The notes under the pieces are model-generated. The model made no database searches, was not told where the DNA came from, and saw only the letters and a list, made by a program, of their open reading frames with translations. Shown here one piece after another: positions 1 to 5,801 of a stretch of DNA of 6,149 nt (within the stretch, counting starts at the first letter, position 1; each line of letters opens with the position of its first letter). Origin of the DNA: Bacteroidales bacterium (GTDB taxonomy: Bacteria; Bacteroidota; Bacteroidia; Bacteroidales; VadinHA17); the NCBI GenBank assembly GCA_017882245.1, contig JADGPV010000080.1, forward strand, positions 1 to 6,149. The letters run 5' to 3'. Made by a program: the position numbers and the translations under genes.

Positions 1-1184
1 AAGCTCACGAAATCGGTTGTGAAACCTGTAAAGCTGCCTTTATAGGAAATCACGCCAAGGTCATGAACGACTTCAGGGAGTTTTATTGCTTTTTTACCGG
101 GTACGCCAACCTGTTCAATATCTTCTGCCCTCGTGGTCATGTCTTCGAAATTTATATGTAGATAACTGTCATTGATGGAAGGAAGGCCCGAAACATCGAA
201 GTCAAATGCCATTCTTGTGGAACCGGAATATTCAATATTAATGTTGCGTCCTTTAATTTCCGCCACAGTACCACTGACCCTGCCGGAGATGTTTACGGTC
301 TCAGAGACACCTTCCAGGGGTTTTATGAAATAGGCAAGGTCACCGGACCAGAGATGTGAATTATCAAGGACTATATCAAATTTGACCTTGTTGATGAAAT
401 CTGACCAGGAGGCAGTGTCCTCAGGCATCAGTAATATCCTTTCGGCTGTTACTGAGCTGGAGTCGGTCTGAACGCTTAATTCCCTGAATGCCAGACATTT
501 ACTACTAAAGGAAGCATTCATATTCAGTCTTTTACAATCGAAGCCGCCGGACTCGGTGAAGGCAAGTTCCCTGATATTCATGCTAACGGAGTCACCTTCA
601 ATACTCAGATCCCTGATCTTTGAATTTACAGAGCTCATTTGCAGGGCCATAAAATTGACATGCCCTTGCCGTTCGCCTAATGTATCATTTCTGTTCGTGA
701 TTGAAAAAGAACCATTATACAGATCAATATCTGAAAAGCTGATATTTATGCCTCTGGTTGTGTCAGGCCCCGTGTTGCCACTGAGCAGATGGATGTACCG
801 TGAAATATTCAGGACCCCTGATGTATCAATGATCATCCTGAAGTCAGGTTTATAAAGATCAACCCTGCTGAACCTGAAAATTCTTTCTGCAAGCCTGAAA
901 TCCCTGATCCTCAGATCCATCTTCTGCACAGCAAGGAGAGTGTCGCCGTTATGATCCCTGCAGAGAACGTCATTAAGCACAATTTTGTTGAAAATGGTGT
1001 ATGAAGTCTTTCCTATACTGATCTCTGCTCCTGTCTTTTTTGACAGGCTCTCTGTCAGGAAGCGTACTATCAGGTTCTGGACCCTCGGTGTCTGAACAAG
1101 CATAAAGAAAATGGCCGGTACCAGAATTAGTACCAGAATAACTGTAAGAAGTACCTTACCGATTTTTTTAATAATTTTGGCCAT
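1..1184 (-). CDS. tamB: TamB/AsmA-like translocation and assembly protein, N-terminal part (3' end outside window)
   Basis: The minus-strand frame is open from ATG at 1184 to the left edge: 394 codons without a stop, so the gene is partial at its 3' end. The protein starts with a lysine-rich stretch (MAKIIKKIGK) followed by one strongly hydrophobic segment at about residues 10-30, which fits a signal anchor in the inner membrane. Next comes the family-typical entry at about 33-80: a helix of the type PRVQNLIVRFLTESLSKKTG, then a short strand EISIGK and later DHNGDTLLAV. The rest is beta-rich and weakly repetitive, with no catalytic motif, as in the periplasmic beta-taco of TamB/AsmA/YhdP proteins, which are thought to bridge inner and outer membrane. 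Known Bacteroidota TamB proteins are much longer (well above 1,000 residues), so most of the gene lies outside. Divergent placement against tsaD is, as I recall, a common Bacteroidota arrangement and supports the call. Another AsmA-family member is the main alternative, since the C-terminal TamB domain is not visible. Confidence 0.75.
   Translation of the reverse strand, partial: MAKIIKKIGKVLLTVILVLILVPAIFFMLVQTPRVQNLIVRFLTESLSKKTGAEISIGKTSYTIFNKIVLNDVLCRDHNGDTLLAVQKMDLRIRDFRLAERIFRFSRVDLYKPDFRMIIDTSGVLNISRYIHLLSGNTGPDTTRGINISFSDIDLYNGSFSITNRNDTLGERQGHVNFMALQMSSVNSKIRDLSIEGDSVSMNIRELAFTESGGFDCKRLNMNASFSSKCLAFRELSVQTDSSSVTAERILLMPEDTASWSDFINKVKFDIVLDNSHLWSGDLAYFIKPLEGVSETVNISGRVSGTVAEIKGRNINIEYSGSTRMAFDFDVSGLPSINDSYLHINFEDMTTRAEDIEQVGVPGKKAIKLPEVVHDLGVISYKGSFTGFTTDFVS
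1172..1179 (+). promoter_or_regulatory. candidate Bacteroidota -7 box for tsaD
   Basis: TAATTTTG matches the Bacteroidota primary sigma -7 consensus TAnnTTTG exactly. It would put transcription start at roughly 1185-1188, giving a leader of about 50 bases to GTG 1238 but almost none to GTG 1193. It lies inside the first codons of the divergent tamB gene. No TTG-type -33 element is visible at the expected distance (around 1150), so this is a motif match only. Confidence 0.3.
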
Positions 1185-1220
1185 TCCCGAGAGTGTTCCC
1201 GCCAAAGGCGAAGTTAATAA

Positions 1221-1227
1221 AAAAGGA
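1221..1227 (+). promoter_or_regulatory. candidate ribosome binding site deciding the tsaD start
   Basis: AAAAGGA lies 10 bases before GTG 1238. Nothing similar precedes GTG 1193. Together with the normal TsaD N-terminus, this favours the downstream GTG. Shine-Dalgarno sites carry less weight in Bacteroidota, so this is supporting evidence only. Confidence 0.35.
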
Positions 1228-1237
1228 TATATCAAAA

Positions 1238-2260
1238 GTGATACCAGGCATAACGATCCTTGCGATAGAATCATCCTGTGATGATACCTCTGCAGCCGTC
1301 ATCAGTGACGGTTATGTTCTTTCAAACCTGATTGCCAGCCAGGATATACATAAAGCTTACGGCGGTGTTGTTCCGGAGCTGGCATCAAGGGCGCACCAGG
1401 CAAACATTATCCCGGTTGTTGATCAGGCGCTGGCGAAAGCAGGCAAAAAGATCAATGAGATAAATGCGGTGGCATTCACGCTGGGACCGGGACTGCTTGG
1501 CTCATTGCTTGTTGGCACCTCGTTTGCCAAGGGTTTTGCGCTGGTAAATAATATACCGCTCATCGGGGTCAACCACCTCCAGGCCCATGTGATGGCACAT
1601 TTTGCACTTGAGAAAGGGAAGGAAGGCCATATACCCGCCTTCCCGTTCCTGTGCCTCCTGGTTTCAGGCGGTCATACACAGCTTATTGTGATGAATGACC
1701 ACCTGTCAATGGAAATTATCGGAAATACGATTGATGATGCCGCAGGCGAAGCATTCGACAAATGTGCCAAGGTGATGGGGCTTCCTTACCCCGGAGGGCC
1801 GATCATTGACAGGCTGGCTTCTGATGGCAACCCTCATGCCTTTCATTTTGCCAAACCCCGCATTAAAGGTTTAAATTTCAGTTTTTCGGGCCTTAAGACC
1901 AGCTTCCTCTATTTCCTCCGCGACAGGTTCAGGGAGGATGAAAACTTTATTGAAGGGAATTTGAATGACCTTGCAGCATCCCTGCAGCGCACGATCATTG
2001 AAATACTCATTGGCAAGCTTGTCAGGGCATCAAAAGAGACAGGTATTACAGAGATCGGGATAGCAGGAGGGGTATCAGCCAACACCGGACTGAGAAGGGC
2101 AGTTGAAAAGGAAGCAGCGAAACGCAGATGGAACCTGTTTTTGCCGGAGCTCCGCTACACCACTGATAATGCAGCAATGATTGGCGTCACAGCCTATTAC
2201 AAGTACCTCAGGTCTGAATTCACGGATCACAGCGTCATACCGCAGGCGCGGATTGAATAG
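1238..2260 (+). CDS. tsaD: tRNA N6-adenosine threonylcarbamoyltransferase TsaD
   Basis: This is the catalytic subunit of the cytoplasmic TsaB/TsaD/TsaE complex, which transfers threonylcarbamoyl from threonylcarbamoyl-AMP to A37 of tRNAs reading ANN codons (t6A). From the preferred start the protein has 340 residues, the usual family length. Visible landmarks in this numbering: LAIESSCDDTSAA (8-20), YGGVVPELASRAH (41-53), FTLGPGLLGSLLVG (80-93), the metal-site motif NHLQAHVMAH (112-121) with His113 and His117, LVSGGHTQL (141-149), DDAAGEAFDK (166-175), YPGGPIIDRL (184-193), FSFSGLKTS (214-222), AGGVSANTGLR (276-286) and TTDNAAMI (308-315), whose Asp310 is the third metal ligand. Nothing is missing. 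Start choice: the frame extends upstream to GTG 1193, adding 15 residues (FPPKAKLIKKDIS...) that TsaD proteins normally lack and leaving only 8 bases to the tamB start. GTG 1238 gives a normal N-terminus (MIPGITILAIESS) with AAAAGGA 10 bases upstream. Function is near certain; the start is not. Confidence 0.97.
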   Translation: MIPGITILAIESSCDDTSAAVISDGYVLSNLIASQDIHKAYGGVVPELASRAHQANIIPVVDQALAKAGKKINEINAVAFTLGPGLLGSLLVGTSFAKGFALVNNIPLIGVNHLQAHVMAHFALEKGKEGHIPAFPFLCLLVSGGHTQLIVMNDHLSMEIIGNTIDDAAGEAFDKCAKVMGLPYPGGPIIDRLASDGNPHAFHFAKPRIKGLNFSFSGLKTSFLYFLRDRFREDENFIEGNLNDLAASLQRTIIEILIGKLVRASKETGITEIGIAGGVSANTGLRRAVEKEAAKRRWNLFLPELRYTTDNAAMIGVTAYYKYLRSEFTDHSVIPQARIE

Positions 2261-2309
2261 CTCTGAGGGATTTTCCGGTCAGCAGCCGAAACATAAATTC
2301 TGCCTGGCG
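2261..2309. other. convergent tsaD/J-protein intergenic spacer without clear terminator
   Basis: The 49 bases separate the tsaD TAG from the J-protein TGA. The best inverted repeat nearby is a four-base CCTG/CAGG stem with an eight-base loop (2303-2318), partly inside the J-protein gene and not followed by a T run on either strand. I therefore cannot name a terminator; transcripts of the two genes may overlap at their 3' ends. Confidence 0.5.
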
Positions 2310-2903
2310 TCAAACAGGTTCCTGATCTTTGTTCTGTGTGACATCTTTTCCTTCTTTTCTTTTTTTCTCCTGTGCCAGCCATGCACTTAAATAAAATATG
2401 GAAATCACAAGGTAAAGTACACCTATGGTAAGAGTTATGACAGCCAGTGAAACCGATGGTTCTTCCTGGGGACCGATTGCCATCCTGTGACGGTAGGTAT
2501 AGCCAAATACAGTCATCAGTATAACGGTGACTGCCAGCCCCAGCCCCAGGAAAACCATCGTGCCATCAATCACAGTGGTGCTCTGATACAATGGGCTCTT
2601 TTTAAATGCTTGATATGTGGTTCTGGAATATGCCTCGGCTCTCTTCCTGGCTTCAGCCTGCCTGTAGTCGACCCATGCCTGGTAGTTCCTTCTTACCTCT
2701 TCCTCTGTTATGTTCCTGCCATGGGGATGTGATGTCAGATACTCATAAGCCTCAGTGATTTTGACGAATACTTCCTGAGCTCCTTCAGAATGATTACGGT
2801 CAGGATGATACTCCATAGCCTTGCGCCTGTAAGCCTTCTTGATCTCATCATCAGAAGCACCCTGTCTGACCCCAAGTACTGAATAATACTCCCAGAGATT
2901 CAT
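2310..2903 (-). CDS. J-domain protein with two C-terminal transmembrane segments (putative membrane Hsp70 co-chaperone)
   Basis: The protein has 197 residues with an N-terminal J domain at about 4-65: WEYYSVLGVRQGASDDEIKKAY, then the diagnostic HPD tripeptide at 33-35 (AMEYHPDRNHSEGAQEVF), then the helix ITEAYEYL. HPD is the motif that stimulates DnaK ATPase, so an Hsp70 partner is expected. There is no Gly/Phe region, no CXXCXGXG zinc repeat and no C-terminal substrate-binding domain, so it is a type III J-protein and not DnaJ itself. A charged linker (about 66-105, rich in Arg, Lys, Glu and Tyr) leads to two hydrophobic segments, about 111-135 and 151-175, and a very basic, hydrophilic tail (EKKRKEGKD...). 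Two crossings would place the J domain and the tail on the same, presumably cytoplasmic, side. It starts at ATG 2903, 49 bases after the nupG stop, as the last gene of the minus-strand run, and converges on tsaD. The client and specific role cannot be read from sequence. Confidence 0.88.
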   Translation of the reverse strand: MNLWEYYSVLGVRQGASDDEIKKAYRRKAMEYHPDRNHSEGAQEVFVKITEAYEYLTSHPHGRNITEEEVRRNYQAWVDYRQAEARKRAEAYSRTTYQAFKKSPLYQSTTVIDGTMVFLGLGLAVTVILMTVFGYTYRHRMAIGPQEEPSVSLAVITLTIGVLYLVISIFYLSAWLAQEKKRKEGKDVTQNKDQEPV

Positions 2904-2952
2904 TCTTATGTATAAGCCTTATCCTGTAGGAATAAGTTCAGATCATCCGGAT

Positions 2953-4206
2953 TTAGTGCTGAATATTTTTAACTGCTTCAGGCTCATGCTTATGCCTGAA
3001 GAGTATGGCAAAGAGTATTGCCACGAGAAGAGCGTAGGCAGCGAACGTAAGCCATATACCCCTCCAGTCAAATGCACCGTTATCAAGAGTATAGTATTTA
3101 TCAATGACGATACCGCTGATCCGGCTACCAAAGAATGCGCCAAAGCCGTTAGTCATCATCATGAAAAGTCCCTGGGCGCTTGCTCTGATTTCAGGAGCGC
3201 TCTGCGTCTCCACAAAGAGTGAACCTGAAATATTGAAAAAGTCGAAAGCCATGCCATAGATGATGCATGATAGAATTATCATCCACAATCCCTCTGCAGG
3301 ATTGCCAAAGCCGAAGAGGCCAAAGCGGAGGACCCATGCCACCATACTCATAAGCATGACCTTCTTGATACCGAACCGTTTGAGAAAGAAAGGTATTGTC
3401 AGGATGAAAAGTGTTTCCGATATCTGCGAAATGGACATTATAATTGCAGGGTACTTTACAGCAACAAGGTCCTTATATACTGCGATATCTGCAAAGTCAT
3501 GCAGGAAAGTGTCGCCATAGGCGTTTGTAAGTTGCAGTGCTGCACCCAGAAGCATGGCAAATATAAAAAAGAGTGCCATCTTACTGTTTTTGAAGAGTTT
3601 GAAGGCATTAAGCCCAAGCGCTTCAACCAGGTTCTTCTTATGACCTCCTCCCAGCGGAGGGCATTTGGGCAGGGTGAAGGCATAGATACCAAGTCCCAGA
3701 GATGCAGCGGCAGCGACGTAGAACTGCATTGATGATGTCTCGAAGCCGGAAAGACTTATAACCCATAATGCCACGATGAACCCTATGGTTCCCCAGACCC
3801 TGATCGGAGGATAGTCCCTGATTATATCCATGCCCCTTGTCTTCATGGAGCTGTACGCCACGGTTATCGCAAGAGCAATAGTCGGCATATAAAACATCAT
3901 GGTGAGAAGCATAACCCAGAAGAAGGTGTGGGGATTCTTTACTGACGGCAGGAGTAAGAGCATCACTGCCCCCAGGATATGAAAGGTACCATAGAGCCTC
4001 TCGGCATGGACCCACCTGTCAGCAATGATACCTGCTATGGCAGGCATAAAAAGTGAAGCAAGTCCCATTGTGGAAAAAATCGCACCGAACTCGGTCCCTG
4101 ACCAGTTCTTATTTTGAAACCAGTATGCACCAATTGTCAGCAACCATGATCCCCAGATGAAAAACTGGAGGAAGTTCATAATGATTAATCGGTTCTTAAG
4201 CCCCAT
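2953..4206 (-). CDS. nupG: NupG-type nucleoside:H+ symporter (major facilitator superfamily)
   Basis: This inner-membrane permease of 417 residues matches E. coli NupG (418) in length and, as I recall that sequence, aligns almost without gaps from the first residues (FLQFFIWGSWLLTIGAY). About twelve hydrophobic segments are visible, with the usual cytoplasmic loop in the middle (about 180-205). Family signatures: MPAIAGIIADRW (54-65), GMDIIRDYPPIRVWGTIGF (125-143), MALFFIFAMLLGAALQLTN (210-228), IIMSISQISETLFILTIPFF (255-274), YGMAFDFFNISGSLFVE (317-333) and IRASAQGLFMMMTNGFG (340-356). Residues I remember as lining the NupG substrate site are all present: Arg136, Thr140, Phe143, Gln225, Asn228, Gln261, Glu264, and Tyr317, Phe321 and Asp322 (one lower than in E. 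coli). Function is proton-driven uptake of purine and pyrimidine nucleosides; a narrower specificity, as in XapB, cannot be excluded. It starts 22 bases after the upp stop, with an A-rich GAAAAG just before ATG 4206, which supports co-transcription with upp. Confidence 0.93.
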   Translation of the reverse strand: MGLKNRLIIMNFLQFFIWGSWLLTIGAYWFQNKNWSGTEFGAIFSTMGLASLFMPAIAGIIADRWVHAERLYGTFHILGAVMLLLLPSVKNPHTFFWVMLLTMMFYMPTIALAITVAYSSMKTRGMDIIRDYPPIRVWGTIGFIVALWVISLSGFETSSMQFYVAAAASLGLGIYAFTLPKCPPLGGGHKKNLVEALGLNAFKLFKNSKMALFFIFAMLLGAALQLTNAYGDTFLHDFADIAVYKDLVAVKYPAIIMSISQISETLFILTIPFFLKRFGIKKVMLMSMVAWVLRFGLFGFGNPAEGLWMIILSCIIYGMAFDFFNISGSLFVETQSAPEIRASAQGLFMMMTNGFGAFFGSRISGIVIDKYYTLDNGAFDWRGIWLTFAAYALLVAILFAILFRHKHEPEAVKNIQH

Positions 4207-4228
4207 CTTTTCAATATTTGTAAATCAT

Positions 4229-4849
4229 TTATCTGGTTCCGAAAAGTCTGTCTCCGGCATCGCCCAGGCCGGGTACGATGTACCCCTTATTATTCAGATG
4301 GCTGTCGAGTGCAGCAAGGTAAATATCCACATCAGGGTGATCTTTTTCAACCCGGGCAACACCTTCAGGGGCACCCACGATACATACCAGCTTGATTGTT
4401 GTTGCACCTCTTTTCTTTAAAGCTTTAATTGCTGCACTTGCACTGCCTCCTGTTGCGAGCATGGGATCAAGGACCATGACGACGGCTTCCGACAGATCAG
4501 AAGGGAATTTGGCGTAATATTCCGTTGGCTCCAGTGTCTCATGGTCGCGATAAAGCCCTATATGACCAACCTTTGCAGTGGGTATGAGGCTGGTTATTCC
4601 ATCAACCATACCCAGTCCAGCCCGCAGAATCGGGACGAGAACTATCCCTTTTGAAAGCTCCGAAGTGGTACATGAAGAAATAGGAGTGTCAATAATGACA
4701 TCCCGCAGGGGCAGGTCCCTGGTTATCTCATATGCCATCAGGCCGGCAATTTCACTCAGGTTCTCCCTGAAATCCCTGGTCCCTGTCTCTTTCCTCCTGA
4801 TAATCGACAGCTTATGGGTGATCAGGGGATGATTAATAAGCTTAAGCAT
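4229..4849 (-). CDS. upp: uracil phosphoribosyltransferase
   Basis: This cytosolic salvage enzyme makes UMP from uracil and PRPP. The 206 residues are close to the bacterial norm (E. coli Upp 208). Visible motifs: VPILRAGLGMVDG (72-84) with Arg76, the YRDHETLEP loop (100-108) with Arg101, the PRPP-binding signature VMVLDPMLATGGSA (124-137), VGAPEGV (158-164), and the C-terminal uracil-binding stretch GYIVPGLGDAGDRLFGT (189-205). All expected active-site segments are intact. This is the uracil-specific family and not the bifunctional PyrR attenuator, because the GDAGDR tail and the length are those of Upp. It starts at ATG 4849, with AAAAGGAG about 13 bases upstream. The upstream neighbour's stop is 36 bases away, and downstream nupG follows after 22 bases. 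The coupling with a nucleoside importer points to scavenging of pyrimidines from outside the cell. Confidence 0.97.
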   Translation of the reverse strand: MLKLINHPLITHKLSIIRRKETGTRDFRENLSEIAGLMAYEITRDLPLRDVIIDTPISSCTTSELSKGIVLVPILRAGLGMVDGITSLIPTAKVGHIGLYRDHETLEPTEYYAKFPSDLSEAVVMVLDPMLATGGSASAAIKALKKRGATTIKLVCIVGAPEGVARVEKDHPDVDIYLAALDSHLNNKGYIVPGLGDAGDRLFGTR

Positions 4850-4862
4850 CGAAAATTTAAAG

Positions 4863-4870
4863 CTCCTTTT
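4863..4870 (-). promoter_or_regulatory. Shine-Dalgarno-like site before upp
   Basis: The minus strand reads AAAAGGAG, 13 bases before ATG 4849. The core complements the anti-Shine-Dalgarno sequence well, but the spacing is longer than usual. It is the strongest such match among the starts in this window; the others have only A-rich or weak leaders, as is normal in Bacteroidota. Confidence 0.35.
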
Positions 4871-4885
4871 TGTGTGGCAGTGTAC

Positions 4886-5785
4886 CTACCTTACAAATTT
4901 GTATGCAAATCCAACTCCTATGACCTCCTTGAACTGAACCCGTTTACCCTTGACAGGATTAGCATCTGTACCTCCAACCTTAACTAAGATATCATCATCA
5001 TAGACCAGCAGGGTGTTTATTGTTGCCGAGATGAATTTATTAACCTTCAGAATGAGCAGGTTCTCCCAGCTGACATCGATATTCTGAGGATTGTGAAAAT
5101 AATTACTGAACAGGTCAAGCTTAGTAAGGAAGCTGACATTCTTCATTATTTCATCCTTCTTATATGCAATGTTGGCGTAAGCGCCCAGTTCTGACCTGAA
5201 TTTTTTTCCGGGGTCAACTCCAAAGGAAGTTGGATCTATATCATTAGCAAGAACAAAAGTGTTTTTTAATGTCAATGGCGAAAGAAATACACTAAAATCA
5301 GGATTGGGTTTATAGTCCATTCCAAGTGAAAACAAAAGGTAAGCCGGAGACATGAGGTCAGATATTTTATTTTCAATGTTGGGGTAGTTATACCCGGGGG
5401 CCATCTGTGTCCTGAAGCTCACAAGCCCCGAATAGTACCATTTTTCTGATGCCTTTCTTCCATACTTCGACTGAAGGTCAATGCGGTCATCAGTTTTGAC
5501 CCAACCAATATCGCTGCCCTTCTGATGCATCTTGCCGTATCCGATGATTAGGGCATTGTCCCATGCCGATTTGTCTTTCTTGTAATTGGCGGTCAGGTTG
5601 ACAAATCCGTTAAGAGCAACTGAGTTCTGGCCGCCGCCGGCCCAGTGCGTAAATGAGCTCTGAGCCAGGTTGAGCGAAAAGATTCCTCCTGTATGCCATA
5701 CGGTGTCAGTAACCTGACTTTGTGCCGCGCAATTTAAACCGGCAATTATAAAAAAAGTGGATAATGCAATAATTAGTTTCTTCAC
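4886..5785 (-). CDS. DUF3078 family protein, predicted outer-membrane beta barrel
   Basis: The precursor has 299 residues starting at GTG 5785; an in-frame TAA four codons upstream of the neighbouring CTG leaves no better start. An N-terminal signal peptide is clear: MKKLIIAL, a hydrophobic core to about residue 17, then NCAAQSQ with likely type I cleavage after Ala21. Cys19 has Asn before it, so a lipobox is unlikely. The mature part shows the family hallmarks: WHTGGIFSLNLAQSSFTHWA (30-49) followed by GGGQNS, NLTANYKKDKSAWDNALIIGYG (63-84), KTDDRIDLQSKYG (97-109), KWYYSGLVSFRTQ (115-127), PGYNYPN (130-136), APAYLL-like SPAYLLFSLGMDYKP (146-160), GVDPGKKFRSELGAY (189-203), TKLDLFSNY (221-229) and VYDDDI (261-266). 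It ends in an aromatic strand (GVGFAYKFVR). Alternating polar and hydrophobic strands with aromatic girdles suggest an outer-membrane barrel. No function is known to me. It lies 16 bases after the DUF4197 gene and 36 bases before upp. Confidence 0.88.
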   Translation of the reverse strand: MKKLIIALSTFFIIAGLNCAAQSQVTDTVWHTGGIFSLNLAQSSFTHWAGGGQNSVALNGFVNLTANYKKDKSAWDNALIIGYGKMHQKGSDIGWVKTDDRIDLQSKYGRKASEKWYYSGLVSFRTQMAPGYNYPNIENKISDLMSPAYLLFSLGMDYKPNPDFSVFLSPLTLKNTFVLANDIDPTSFGVDPGKKFRSELGAYANIAYKKDEIMKNVSFLTKLDLFSNYFHNPQNIDVSWENLLILKVNKFISATINTLLVYDDDILVKVGGTDANPVKGKRVQFKEVIGVGFAYKFVR

Positions 5786-5801
5786 TATTTTCAGTAATTA
5801 G

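Noticed and set aside
556..855. Plus-strand open frame of 99 codons
   Set aside because: It lies fully antisense to the well-supported TamB-like frame, has no recognisable domain and is explained as a shadow.
2340..2370. Pyrimidine-rich tract (cttttccttcttttctttt) resembling a terminator T run for tsaD
   Set aside because: It has no GC-rich stem directly before it and encodes the Lys-rich tail of the J-protein on the other strand.
2918..2936. Imperfect inverted repeat CTTATCC-TGTA-GGAATAAG between nupG and the J-protein gene
   Set aside because: The stem is short, A/T-rich and has a bulge, and no T run follows on the minus strand, so it is not a credible intrinsic terminator.
2908..3222. 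Plus-strand open frame of 104 codons starting in the nupG/J-protein spacer
   Set aside because: Most of it is antisense to the 3' end of nupG, which matches its family to the end; the translation is low in recognisable features.
3558..3565. TATATTTG on the minus strand, matching the TAnnTTTG -7 box
   Set aside because: It sits in the middle of the nupG coding region with no gene start nearby, so a chance match in A/T-rich sequence is likelier.
4211..4228. Five-codon ATG...TGA mini-ORF on the minus strand between the upp stop and the nupG start (ATG directly abuts the upp TAA)
   Set aside because: It is too short to support as a leader peptide; an ATG and a stop are likely by chance in an A/T-rich 22-base spacer.
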